Both the position numbers and the translations under genes were made by a program. A stretch of DNA of 64,000 nt from Roseinatronobacter sp. S2 (GTDB taxonomy: Bacteria; Pseudomonadota; Alphaproteobacteria; Rhodobacterales; Rhodobacteraceae), in contig NZ_CP121113.1 of assembly GCF_029581395.1 (NCBI RefSeq), forward strand, positions 3,344,001-3,408,000. Reading direction: 5' to 3'. Shown piece after piece: positions 36,443 through 45,849 of the stretch; the first letter of the stretch is position 1, and every line of letters begins with the position of its first letter. The notes beneath the pieces were generated by a model. The model was not told where the DNA came from. It was given only the letters and a program-made list of their open reading frames with translations, and ran no database searches.

Positions 36443-37207
36443 TCAGACATCAATCGTCAATGTGATTCGGTTGCATGGTGTCAGCAGGCGGGACCGCTGC
36501 AACGCCCGACGGTCTGCGTCATAGACAATCTTCTCCATGTCGAACAGCGGCTCTCCGGGGTTGCAGGCCAGAATGCGCGTTTCTTTCAAACCAGCCAGCT
36601 TTACATTGATCGAACGATGGACATGTACTACCTGTTTGTCAAAATTGCTGCGTAACAGGCCATAGATTGACACATCATCCTGCAACAGATCCGCCAACCC
36701 CGGAAACATCTCTGCCGGGAACTGCGATACATCAACTGTAAGCGGCCCGGTTTGAGTGGAGATAAGGCGCTTCACATGCAAAACCGGCGCGCCTTTGACA
36801 ATATTCAGCGCCTGCGCCAGTTTTGCGTCCGCTATGCCTTCATAATGCTCCAATAGCTGGCTGTGATGCTCGACCCCCCTGGCAGAATAGGATTCCGAGA
36901 ATCCATTCAGCGTCATAAGGCTTGTCTCAATCCGCTGGACGGTTACGAATGTGCCTTTGCCATGCCGCTTCTCCAGAACGCCTTCATTCTGCAATTCGGT
37001 AACGGCACGACGCACGGTGATCCGGCTGACATCATACATGTCGCATAGTTGCGTTTCCGTAGGTAGCGGCGCGCCGGGCGCGAACTGGCCATCGCGGATT
37101 GCGACCAGCAGTGACTGCTTCAGTTGCGTGAACAGCGGTACAGAGTCATTTCGCTGCAAGCTGACCAGTCCGGTGGCGCCAGAAGTTTGGCTGTGATCAT
37201 CGTGCAT
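36443..37207 (-). CDS. frlR: GntR/HutC-family regulator, FrlR-like
   Basis: GntR-family repressor of the HutC subgroup, about 254 residues. The winged helix has PLFTQLKQSLLVAIRDGQF, LPTETQLCDMYDVSRITVRRAV and LEKRHGKGTFVT. The C-terminal UTRA ligand domain includes GVEHHSQLLEHYEG and PLTVDVSQFPAEMFPGL. The ATG at 37207 (MHDDHSQTSG) is preferred, because the longer frame covers the divergent promoter. It stands between frlB and the frlD operon, with a matching palindrome on each side. Fructoselysine 6-phosphate is the likely effector by analogy. Confidence 0.82.
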   Translation of the reverse strand: MHDDHSQTSGATGLVSLQRNDSVPLFTQLKQSLLVAIRDGQFAPGAPLPTETQLCDMYDVSRITVRRAVTELQNEGVLEKRHGKGTFVTVQRIETSLMTLNGFSESYSARGVEHHSQLLEHYEGIADAKLAQALNIVKGAPVLHVKRLISTQTGPLTVDVSQFPAEMFPGLADLLQDDVSIYGLLRSNFDKQVVHVHRSINVKLAGLKETRILACNPGEPLFDMEKIVYDADRRALQRSRLLTPCNRITLTIDV

Positions 37208-37331
37208 AAGGGACCCCGGGTTGCCTGTGACATCATACGTCGTCTTGCGATGTAGCCTGCGAGCCCCCACCAGACAAGCACTCAGTCGCAGATCCAGAAA
37301 ACCGTTGACAAAACAAGGAATCAAATAAATA

Positions 37332-37347
37332 TATATGACGTCATATA
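37332..37347. promoter_or_regulatory. 16-bp perfect palindrome, candidate FrlR operator upstream of frlB
   Basis: TATATGACGTCATATA is fully self-complementary and is followed by a half-copy (ACATCATATA). It lies 19 bases before the frlB start, in the divergent frlR/frlB promoter region. TGACGTCA-type cores fit GntR-family operators. Confidence 0.7.
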
Positions 37348-37365
37348 ACATCATATAGGTATGCA

Positions 37366-38349
37366 ATGCTAGACCAGACACTCCCCGATCAAATCCAGCA
37401 GGTGCTCGACGCCGTCAAGCTGCGCGATTCCGTCACCGAGGTGTATTTCGTCGCCTGCGGGGGATCATACGCACTGATGATGCCGAACCAATATCTCATG
37501 GACCGCGAAGCAAAGGCGATTGCCGGTTTCGCAGTGAATTCCGCAGAATTCACGACCCGCGCCCCGCGCAGACTTGGGAAATCATCAGTCGTAGTGCTGT
37601 GTTCACATTCCGGGACAACACCCGAAACGGTGCTGGCCGCCCAAACCGCACGCGCGGCGGGCGCATTGACCATCGCACTGACGCATGTGCCTGACAGCCC
37701 CCTCGATGTGGCGTCAGAGCACGTCATCTACTACGATCATGATCCAATGACCATGTCACCACAGCATTCAGCGGCTGTGGTGTTCCGCCTAAGCTTCGGA
37801 ATTCTCGCGACGCGAGAGGGGAATGCAACAGCTATAGAATTTGATCGCGCGCTGTCCGAGATTGGCGTTATTGTTGCAGAAGTGACCGCCGGGCATCGGG
37901 AAAAGGCCGTTGCGTTCGCCGCGGCCCACAAACGTGAACCTGTGATCTATACAATGGCGTCAGGCACGTCCTACGGGGTTGCCTATTCCTATGCGATCTG
38001 CATTTTTCAGGAAATGCTCTGGATTCATTCTGCGGCAATCAATTCAGGCGAATACTTCCATGGCCCGTTTGAAATCACAGATTTCGATACACCGTTCCTG
38101 ATCCTTCTGGGCTTGGGGAATAGTCGGACAATGGATGAACGCGCGGTTGCGTTTGCGCGTAAATTCAGCCAGCGCACCACAATCCTGGATGCACAGGAAT
38201 TCGGGTTGAACAGGTTCAACGCAAGAATCGCGGATTACCTCGCCCCACTCGTGTTCACACCTTTGCTTCGCATGTATGCCGAACGATTGGCCGACGCAAA
38301 AGGACACCCCCTGACAACCCGCAGATATATGTGGAAAATGGCGTATTAA
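37366..38349 (+). CDS. frlB: Fructoselysine 6-phosphate deglycase (SIS domain)
   Basis: SIS-fold enzyme of 327 residues related to glucosamine-6-phosphate synthase, cleaving fructoselysine 6-phosphate to glucose 6-phosphate and lysine. The first SIS domain has VYFVACGGSYALMMPNQYLM and LCSHSGTTPETVLAA. The second has YTMASGTSYGVAYSYAICIFQEMLWIHSAAINSGEYFHGPFEI. The C-terminal HPLTTRRYMWKMAY is close to the end I recall for E. coli FrlB. It is divergent from frlR. The amino-acid part of the substrate could differ from lysine. Confidence 0.83.
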   Translation: MLDQTLPDQIQQVLDAVKLRDSVTEVYFVACGGSYALMMPNQYLMDREAKAIAGFAVNSAEFTTRAPRRLGKSSVVVLCSHSGTTPETVLAAQTARAAGALTIALTHVPDSPLDVASEHVIYYDHDPMTMSPQHSAAVVFRLSFGILATREGNATAIEFDRALSEIGVIVAEVTAGHREKAVAFAAAHKREPVIYTMASGTSYGVAYSYAICIFQEMLWIHSAAINSGEYFHGPFEITDFDTPFLILLGLGNSRTMDERAVAFARKFSQRTTILDAQEFGLNRFNARIADYLAPLVFTPLLRMYAERLADAKGHPLTTRRYMWKMAY

Positions 38350-38544
38350 GGCGACACTGGCTCGCAGGATGGTTGTCCTGTGCAGCACCAAGATGTTCGG
38401 GGTCGGCAGCAAGGATGCGCAGGGTCCCGGCGGCTGGGGGGGGGGGCATCCCCGACAGCACCGGGGCCTGATCACCTGTATCCGCCACATGACGCAGCTT
38501 TTTGCAAATGGGCAAAATCGTTCACTCGGTTTTGAACCGGACAC

Positions 38545-38928
38545 TCAGCTCTCGTAGAGTTCCAGAGGCAGTCCGTCGGGATCGGCAAAGAACGTGAACC
38601 TCCGGCCAGTCGTCTCATCCAGCCTGACGGGCTCCACGGCGATGCCCTGCTCCTCCAGCCAGTGCTTTGCGGAAGACACATCAGCCACCGAAAAGGCCAG
38701 ATGCCGCAAGCCTTGCGCTTCGGGTCGCGAAGGCCGCGCCGGCGCGCCGGGAAAAGAGAACAGCTCAATCTGGCCGCCGCCGGGCAGGCCCAGATCGACC
38801 TTCCAGCTTTGCCGCGCCGCACGGTAGCTCTCGGCCAGCACCGGCAAACCCAGAAGATCAACGTAAAACGCCCGGCTGCGCGCGATGTCGCTGCAAATGA
38901 TCGCGACGTGATGAAATCCTGTCAACAT
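38545..38928 (-). CDS. VOC-family (glyoxalase I-like) protein
   Basis: Vicinal oxygen chelate protein of 127 residues with two beta-alpha-beta-beta-beta modules. Metal-ligand positions are the histidine in GFHHVAIICSD, the glutamate in GQIELFSFPG, the histidine in LRHLAFSV and the glutamate in PLELYES. It resembles the GloA2/YaeR group. The start (MLTGFHHV) has GGAAG just upstream, and the longer frame is unlikely. Substrate unknown. Glyoxal-type detoxification beside an Amadori locus would make sense but is not shown. Confidence 0.82.
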   Translation of the reverse strand: MLTGFHHVAIICSDIARSRAFYVDLLGLPVLAESYRAARQSWKVDLGLPGGGQIELFSFPGAPARPSRPEAQGLRHLAFSVADVSSAKHWLEEQGIAVEPVRLDETTGRRFTFFADPDGLPLELYES

Positions 38929-38976
38929 AGTCTTCCGCCTCATGACGCTATCCCAAAGAGATTCTCTCATACATGA

Positions 38977-40040
<1,064 letters not shown>

Positions 40041-40943
40041 GTGGCAGATATCGGCGGGATCAATTTCGAGGATGTCGGCGCGCGACTGCGGGCGCATCGC
40101 ATCGGGCGCGGCATAAGCCCCGAAGAACTTGCACAGCGTATCGGAATATCGCGCGCAGCACTTTACCGCGCCGAAAAGGGCGAAATCATCAAGATCGAGA
40201 CATTGGCCTCGATCTCGCGCGAGTTGCGGGTATCGCTGCCAACATTGCTTGGGGTGGGCGTCGAGTACATTTCCAACGCGCTGGCATTCTTCGAACGGAT
40301 GCGACAGGTAGAGGAACAAGCAGACCAGATCATCGGCTTGTTCAGCCCCATCTCTTATCTGGTGACGACGCAATATTACGATGAGATATTGCAAGATGTG
40401 TTTCTGGAATCGCTCCACACCGACCAGCAAGCAGACGCCAACCGGCTATTGAAAATTCTTTCTAAACGAAAACAGGAATTTGCGCGGCGCAGACCCTTAT
40501 TGGCGTCGGTCATTTCATCCATCGATATTGAAAGCTTCCTGCGCGATGGGCTGGAAGGACGACATGGCCTGCCCTTCGCTGTGCGCGCCGCGCGAAGGCG
40601 TGCGGCAGTGGATGAAGTGCGCCATATCATTGGCCTTCTGCGCGCACCGGACATCGGCATCCAGCTTGGTGTGTCGCCTGAACCGTTTCCGTCAACCAGT
40701 TTTCAGATTACCCGCGCAGGCGATCAGTCCACCTTGACGGTCAGCCCGTTCCGGCTTGGGCATAACCCGAATATCAGCGTTGGCGTAGGGTTTATCACCT
40801 CGGCCCCTGAAGCAGTGGAACTGCACGACAGTATTGCCCGTGTCTTGTGGGAGGGTTCGCTGCGCGGACAAGCCGCAGCAGATCATCTGGAAAACCTGAT
40901 AGCACAGGCCAAAGAACAGGAAAGCAACCACCCACACGATTAA
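40041..40943 (+). CDS. XRE-family regulator of the TRAP-pyr operon
   Basis: Helix-turn-helix regulator of 300 residues, starting at GTG (with GGGGGC upstream). The XRE domain is at residues 12-65: VGARLRAHRIGRGISPEELAQRIGISRAALYRAEKG. The remaining 230 residues form an effector or dimerisation region, rich in helix (ALAFFERMRQVEEQADQII), that I do not recognise. It lies 114 bases upstream of the TRAP transporter in the same direction and is its probable regulator, with a repeated AAAATTTAG between. Confidence 0.8.
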   Translation: MADIGGINFEDVGARLRAHRIGRGISPEELAQRIGISRAALYRAEKGEIIKIETLASISRELRVSLPTLLGVGVEYISNALAFFERMRQVEEQADQIIGLFSPISYLVTTQYYDEILQDVFLESLHTDQQADANRLLKILSKRKQEFARRRPLLASVISSIDIESFLRDGLEGRHGLPFAVRAARRRAAVDEVRHIIGLLRAPDIGIQLGVSPEPFPSTSFQITRAGDQSTLTVSPFRLGHNPNISVGVGFITSAPEAVELHDSIARVLWEGSLRGQAAADHLENLIAQAKEQESNHPHD

Positions 40944-40991
40944 AATTTAGGCATTTTTGCTTTGTGCATTTCTGTTCGTCTCAAAATTTAG
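40942..40991. promoter_or_regulatory. Direct repeat AAAATTTAG upstream of dctP
   Basis: AAAATTTAG occurs at 40942-40950 and again at 40983-40991, 41 bases apart (about four helical turns), in an AT-rich stretch between the regulator and the TRAP operon. Two sites on the same face of the helix suit binding by the XRE protein. Confidence 0.4.
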
Positions 40992-41057
40992 AATACAGCT
41001 TGACAGACGCCTACCTTCGGGGAAAGTCTGGAAACAACACATCCACAGGGGAAACAC

Positions 41058-42071
41058 ATGAAAACCATCCGTACCTTTTCAGCCACTGTCGCCGCCATCG
41101 CGGCGCTGACAGGCAGCGCCGCTGTCGCACAGGAATTCGTTGCCAAGATCGGCCACCTGGAATCTGCGGCGCAAAACCGTCACCTCCATCTGGAAAAGGT
41201 TGCCGCGCTGGTGAACGAACGGACGGATGGCAACGTGGAATTCGTCCTGTACCCACAAGCGCAACTGGGCGACCAACGCCAGATGAACGAAGGCGTGCAG
41301 TTCGGTTCACTGGAAGCCACGGTCGCCCCGGCGGCGTTTCTGGGGGGCTTCAACCCTGTTGTGTCGATTCTTGATATCCCCTACCTGTTGCCCGAAGATG
41401 AAGCTGCGGCGCAGGCGCTGCGCGAAGGCCCCTTCGGCGAGGCGCTGCTGAACAGCTTTGCAGACAAGGGCATGCACGCGATTGCCCTGTGGCCAAACGG
41501 GCGCAAACACATCACATCAAATCTGCCGGTGAATGATCTGGCCGATTACGCCAATCAGAAATTCCGCGTCATGGACAGCCGCGTTCTGATCGAACAGTTC
41601 AACGCACTTGACGCATCGGCCATCGCGATCCCCTTTGGCGAGCTTTACACCGCGTTGCAGACCGGCGTGATCGATGGGCAGGAAAACCCGCTGGATACCA
41701 TTGAAACGATGAAATATTTCGAGGTTCAGAGCAACCTTGTGATTTCCGGCCATGGCGCGATGGAAGATGTCGTGATTTTCAGCCCTATCTGGTGGAATAC
41801 CTTGCCTGAGGACTACCAGACCATCATTCAGGATGCTTTCATCGAAATGGTGCCGGACCTTGTGGCCAACAAACAGGCCGCCGTGGACCGCGCACTGGAC
41901 GCCGTGACCGCAGCGGGCATGAATGTCCGCGAAGCCGGCGCGGATGAGCGCGCGGCCTTCCGCGAGGCCACATTTGCAGCAACCTCTGGCGCGTATGTCG
42001 CGCAAGCTGGCGCAGCGGGTCAGGCTTTGCTGGATGTCTATCTGGCGGAATACGAGAAACTGGCACAATAG
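41058..42071 (+). CDS. dctP: TRAP transporter periplasmic binding protein (DctP family)
   Basis: Extracytoplasmic receptor of 337 residues with a signal peptide (AALTGSAAVAQE, cleavage near residue 25). The DctP-family carboxylate-binding arginine is expected in QKFRVMDSRVLIEQFNALDA near residue 160. ELYTALQTGVIDGQENPLDTI is the family signature. AGGGGAAACAC stands before the ATG. It leads an operon with pyrK, pyrD and pyrE, so the ligand is probably orotate, dihydroorotate or ureidosuccinate, all of which carry a carboxylate. The ligand is inference. Confidence 0.9.
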   Translation: MKTIRTFSATVAAIAALTGSAAVAQEFVAKIGHLESAAQNRHLHLEKVAALVNERTDGNVEFVLYPQAQLGDQRQMNEGVQFGSLEATVAPAAFLGGFNPVVSILDIPYLLPEDEAAAQALREGPFGEALLNSFADKGMHAIALWPNGRKHITSNLPVNDLADYANQKFRVMDSRVLIEQFNALDASAIAIPFGELYTALQTGVIDGQENPLDTIETMKYFEVQSNLVISGHGAMEDVVIFSPIWWNTLPEDYQTIIQDAFIEMVPDLVANKQAAVDRALDAVTAAGMNVREAGADERAAFREATFAATSGAYVAQAGAAGQALLDVYLAEYEKLAQ

Positions 42072-42277
42072 GCCTGAAATCTGCGGGCTTCTTTCAGGGG
42101 CCTGCACCAAAGCGGACCAGGGCGCGTATACCCCGGTCCGCTTCTTACGTCTTGCAGCGCCGGGCGCGTGAACAATGTTCAGACGCCCGCGCAGCACCTT
42201 TGTGATTGGTCGCATGTTTCCAGCGAAAGCAGGTCGTCGCTTTCCTTCGCAACGTGCCTAGAACGGACGGACCCGCA

Positions 42278-42775
42278 ATGCTGGCCCTGAACATACTCCG
42301 GCTGATCGAGCGTTCAGTCCTTGTCGCTATTTTTCTGACCATGGTCGCGCTTTACTTCTCAAATGTCGTTGCGCGGGAAATGGGCGGTCAGATTGCGTCA
42401 TCCTTCGCATGGATCGAAGAAGCGGTGCGCATGCTGAACCTGTTTCTGGTGTTTCTGGGGTTGGGGCTGGCGCTGGAACGCGGACGCCATGTCGGCATTC
42501 GAAATTTGCGCGACAAGCTGCCTGAGGGGGTGCGCCGGGTGCTGCTGAAAATCACGGATGTCGCAGGGCTGGCCTTCGCGCTGTATATCGCCTGGCTTGG
42601 GTTTGGGCTGGCGCAGTTTGTTCTGGGCACCGGTCAGCGGTCCCCGACGCTGGGCGTGCCGATGGGGCTTATCTATCTCGCCCCCGTCGCGGGTTTTGTG
42701 CTGTTGGCGCTGCGGTATGGCCTAAGCCTGTTCGGGGTGATCGACCGCTTTGCGGATGCGGAGGAAGCGGAATGA
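42278..42775 (+). CDS. dctQ: TRAP transporter small permease (DctQ)
   Basis: Four-span small membrane subunit of a TRAP transporter, about 165 residues. The first helix is in SVLVAIFLTMVALYFSNVVAREMG. The loop with FAWIEEAVRMLNLFLVFLGLGLALERGRHVGI carries the family's conserved tryptophan/glutamate and G-R-H-x-G pattern. The start MLALNILRLIERS avoids a long polar extension. Its stop overlaps the dctM start. Confidence 0.88.
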   Translation: MLALNILRLIERSVLVAIFLTMVALYFSNVVAREMGGQIASSFAWIEEAVRMLNLFLVFLGLGLALERGRHVGIRNLRDKLPEGVRRVLLKITDVAGLAFALYIAWLGFGLAQFVLGTGQRSPTLGVPMGLIYLAPVAGFVLLALRYGLSLFGVIDRFADAEEAE

Positions 42776-44055
42776 TCATGGGCCTGATTATTATTCTTGC
42801 CGTGGCATTGCTGGTGCTGGGCTTCGAGATGTTTCTGGTGCTGGCAGTGCCCGCGCTGGCCTATAAGGCAGTGTTCTATCCCAATCTGCCCGATCTGGTG
42901 GTGGTGCAGAAAATTCTCGGCGGCGTGGATCATGCCACGCTTCTTGCGATCCCGTTTTTTATATTCGCCGCCAACCTGATGGGGTCCGGGCAAATTGCAC
43001 GGCAGTTGGTGTCGGTGGTCAAGGCCCTGCTGGGCCATACGCGCGGTGGCATGGGGCATGTGGTTGTCGGCGGGTCAATGGCATTTGGCGCGGTGTCCGG
43101 GTCGGCGCCGGCCACTGTGGCGGCCATGTCGCGCATGGCCTATCCGGAATTGCGGCGCAGCGGCTACTCTGACAAGTTTTCGCTGGGTCTGATTGTCTCC
43201 AGCGCTGAAACCGCGCTTCTGATTCCGCCGTCGATCACCATGATTATCTATGGCTGGATGACGGGCACCTCTATTGCGCGACTGTTTGCGGGCGGGCTGG
43301 CCGTGGGGCTGGTGCTGGGCCTGGCGTTCGCGCTGTATGTCAACTATGTCGCCCGCCGCGACGGAATCAGCCGCGCACCGCGCGCCAGTTGGGCCACCCG
43401 CGCAAGGATGATCTGGCAAGCGAAATGGGCCATTGGTATGCCGGTAATCATTCTGGGCGGGATTTACTCGGGCACCTTCACCGCGACCGAAGCTGCCGCG
43501 ATCAGTGTTGTCTATGCCATTCTGGTCGAGGTGGTGATCCTGCGCAGCCTGACCTTGCGCGGCCTGTTCGAGGTGACAGAGCAAAGCGCGATCAACACTT
43601 GCATCATCTTTGTGTTGCTGGCGATGGGCGGCCTTGTGTCCTATTTCGTCACGCTGGCGCAGGTTCCGAACGAGATCATCAGCTTTCTAAGCGCAATCGA
43701 TGCAAGCTGGATCACCTTCTTGTTGGTCGTCAACATCTGTTTCCTGATCGCGGGCATGTTCATTGACCCGAATTCGGCCCTGCTGATTCTGGTGCCGCCG
43801 CTGTATCCGGTGGCGGTGGCGATGGGCATTGATCCGGTGCATTTCGGGCTTATCGTGACGCTCAACATCGGGCTGGGGATGATTACACCCCCGTTCGGGC
43901 TGGATATCTTCGTGGCCTCGTCCACGCTGCGCAAACCTGTCGCAACCATCATTTCCGGGGTGTGGCCGTTTTTGGCGGTGAATCTGATCGTGTTGATGCT
44001 GATTACCTATATCCCGCAGATATCACTGTTCATCCCGCGACTGATTTTCGGCTGA
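42772..44055 (+). CDS. dctM: TRAP transporter large permease (DctM)
   Basis: Large membrane subunit, 427 residues and about twelve spans, which performs sodium-coupled transport. Family motifs are AIPFFIFAANLMGSG, GGMGHVVVGGSMAFGAVSGSAPATVAAMSRM and the C-terminal FGLIVTLNIGLGMITPPFGLDIFVASS. It overlaps dctQ by four bases and is followed ten bases on by pyrK, which ties transport to the downstream enzymes. Confidence 0.93.
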   Translation: MIMGLIIILAVALLVLGFEMFLVLAVPALAYKAVFYPNLPDLVVVQKILGGVDHATLLAIPFFIFAANLMGSGQIARQLVSVVKALLGHTRGGMGHVVVGGSMAFGAVSGSAPATVAAMSRMAYPELRRSGYSDKFSLGLIVSSAETALLIPPSITMIIYGWMTGTSIARLFAGGLAVGLVLGLAFALYVNYVARRDGISRAPRASWATRARMIWQAKWAIGMPVIILGGIYSGTFTATEAAAISVVYAILVEVVILRSLTLRGLFEVTEQSAINTCIIFVLLAMGGLVSYFVTLAQVPNEIISFLSAIDASWITFLLVVNICFLIAGMFIDPNSALLILVPPLYPVAVAMGIDPVHFGLIVTLNIGLGMITPPFGLDIFVASSTLRKPVATIISGVWPFLAVNLIVLMLITYIPQISLFIPRLIFG

Positions 44056-44065
44056 GGGTAGAATT

Positions 44066-44914
44066 ATGAATGCCTTGTCCAAAGACCCTGTAGGGATTCA
44101 GCCCCGCTACCGCTGCGCCGAAGCGCTGGCCGTGGTCCACAGCAATACTACCGTGAACACTGATTACAGGTTGCTGACACTGGATGCCCCTGCCGAGGTG
44201 CTGGATTGCGCGCCGGGTCAGTTCTTTCAACTGCTATGCCCCACAACCGCTGATGATCAGCCGTTTCTGCGCCGCCCCATGAGTATCTATGATTTCGATG
44301 CGCAGGCGGGCACCTTGCGGTTCCTGTACAAGGTAGCGGGCGCGGGCACGCGCGGACTTGCCACCTTGCGCCCGGGTGACAGGCTGAATGTGCTTGGCCC
44401 GCTGGGACAGGGGTTCAGCATGCAAGACGACTGGCAGCGCCTGATGCTGGTTGCGCGCGGCGTGGGTCTGGCAACGCTTGCGCCCTTGGCGCGGCAGGCG
44501 CAGGCACTGGGACGGCAACTGACGGCCATCTGTTCGGCGCGCGCGCCCGAATTCGTGATGTCGGTCGAGCTGTTCCGCGATTATGGCGCAGAGGTGGTTG
44601 TGGTGACCGACACGGACGGATCATCTGCACCCGAAGCGTTGCGCGCCCTGATCATGCAGAAAATCGCGGATACGGGCGTCGATGCCTTTTATACATGCGG
44701 GTCATACAGGATTGCGCGGCTGTTGCAGACCATCGGTGCTGCGCACAATATTCCCGGCGAAATTGCGGTAGAACAGCAAATGGCCTGCGGTCTTGGCATG
44801 TGTCAGGCTTGCGTGCGTCCGTTCCACGAGGATGGGGAAATCGTGCATCGCCGCGTGTGCCGCGAGGGGCCGGTGTTTCCGTTGGCCGGGTTGGTATCGG
44901 GGGGGGCAACATGA
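44066..44914 (+). CDS. pyrK: Dihydroorotate dehydrogenase electron-transfer subunit (PyrK-like)
   Basis: FAD and [2Fe-2S] protein of 282 residues that passes electrons between class 1B PyrD and NAD. The FAD-binding part has FLRRPMSIYDFD, with the NAD domain after it. The C-terminal cluster ligands lie in QMACGLGMCQACVRPF and RRVCREGPVF, giving the four cysteines of PyrK. The start has GAGGGTAG upstream. The last codons overlap pyrD. A gene of this kind next to pyrD marks the NAD-linked type, different from the quinone-linked class 2 enzyme normally used for biosynthesis in this group. Confidence 0.9.
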   Translation: MNALSKDPVGIQPRYRCAEALAVVHSNTTVNTDYRLLTLDAPAEVLDCAPGQFFQLLCPTTADDQPFLRRPMSIYDFDAQAGTLRFLYKVAGAGTRGLATLRPGDRLNVLGPLGQGFSMQDDWQRLMLVARGVGLATLAPLARQAQALGRQLTAICSARAPEFVMSVELFRDYGAEVVVVTDTDGSSAPEALRALIMQKIADTGVDAFYTCGSYRIARLLQTIGAAHNIPGEIAVEQQMACGLGMCQACVRPFHEDGEIVHRRVCREGPVFPLAGLVSGGAT

Positions 44915-45849
44915 ACCGCCTTGAAACAGCCGTGGGGCGGGTGGCGCTGGCCAATCCCATTATGCCCGCATCCGGCACCTTCACCGAGGATCTGGCCGAT
45001 GTGTTCGATCTTGGCATTCTGGGCGCGCATGTGCTGAAAACCTTTACCACGGAATCCCGCAGCGGCAATCCGACCCCGCGCGTGTGCGACCTGACAGGCG
45101 GGATGATGAATGCCATTGGCATTCCGTCAAAGGGGCTGGACTATTTTCTGACCCAGACCCTGCCGTTCTGGGCACGATACGATGTGCCGTTGATCGTTTC
45201 GATTTCGGCGCATAGCTATGACGCCTTTGCGCGTCTGGCCGCAGCCGTTTCGGTTCCCGGTGTTGCCGCGATCGAGGCGAATATTTCTTGCCCGAATATC
45301 GAAGCTGACGGGCGCGCATTCGCGGTGCGCGCTGATACCACAGGGCAGGTGGTGGCACAGTTGCGCCGCGCGACGAACCTGCCCTTATGGGTGAAACTAT
45401 CGCCAAATACCGGCGAACCGGTGGAAGTGGCACAGGCGGCCGAAGCGGCCGGTGCCGAAGCACTGGTGGTGGCGAATACGCTGCTGGGCATGGCCATCGA
45501 CATTGAAACGCGCAAACCCCGACTGGGGAATGTCATGGGCGGTATATCCGGCCCTGCGATAAAGCCTGTCGCGCTGCGCATGACCTATCAGGCGGCCAAT
45601 GCCACGCGCATTCCGGTGATTGGCTGCGGTGGCATTACCACAGTCGCCGATGTCGTCGAATTCCTGATCGCAGGTGCCACCGCGGTGCAGGTCGGCACCG
45701 CCACATTCCAGTCTCCAACCACCATGCAGCGGTTGTTGTCAGGGCTTGATGACTGGTTGCGAACACATGACGTGGCATCGATCACCGAACTTTGCGGCAG
45801 TGTCGCACTGGCCATTCCCCAGACCAAAAACCCAGCGATATCAATATGA
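44911..45849 (+). CDS. pyrD: Dihydroorotate dehydrogenase class 1B catalytic subunit
   Basis: FMN enzyme of 312 residues linking dihydroorotate and orotate. The start MNRLETAVGRVALANPIMPASGTF overlaps the pyrK stop (ATGA), so the long open frame before it is not part of the protein. FMN/orotate-binding parts are TFTTESRSGNPTPRV, MNAIGIPSKGLDYF and GGISGPAIKPVALRM. The catalytic cysteine of class 1 enzymes is in EANISCPNIEADG. Paired with PyrK it can run in either direction with NAD(H). In this operon, reduction of imported orotate is the proposed role. Confidence 0.92.
   Translation: MNRLETAVGRVALANPIMPASGTFTEDLADVFDLGILGAHVLKTFTTESRSGNPTPRVCDLTGGMMNAIGIPSKGLDYFLTQTLPFWARYDVPLIVSISAHSYDAFARLAAAVSVPGVAAIEANISCPNIEADGRAFAVRADTTGQVVAQLRRATNLPLWVKLSPNTGEPVEVAQAAEAAGAEALVVANTLLGMAIDIETRKPRLGNVMGGISGPAIKPVALRMTYQAANATRIPVIGCGGITTVADVVEFLIAGATAVQVGTATFQSPTTMQRLLSGLDDWLRTHDVASITELCGSVALAIPQTKNPAISI

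Noticed and set aside
38436..38445. Run of ten G
   Set aside because: Probably a simple homopolymer in a non-coding gap downstream of frlB; nothing else supports a function, though it may be a sequencing weak spot.
44695..44910. 72-codon extension upstream of pyrD
   Set aside because: It overlaps pyrK fully in another phase. The true start overlaps the pyrK stop and gives the normal PyrD N-terminus.
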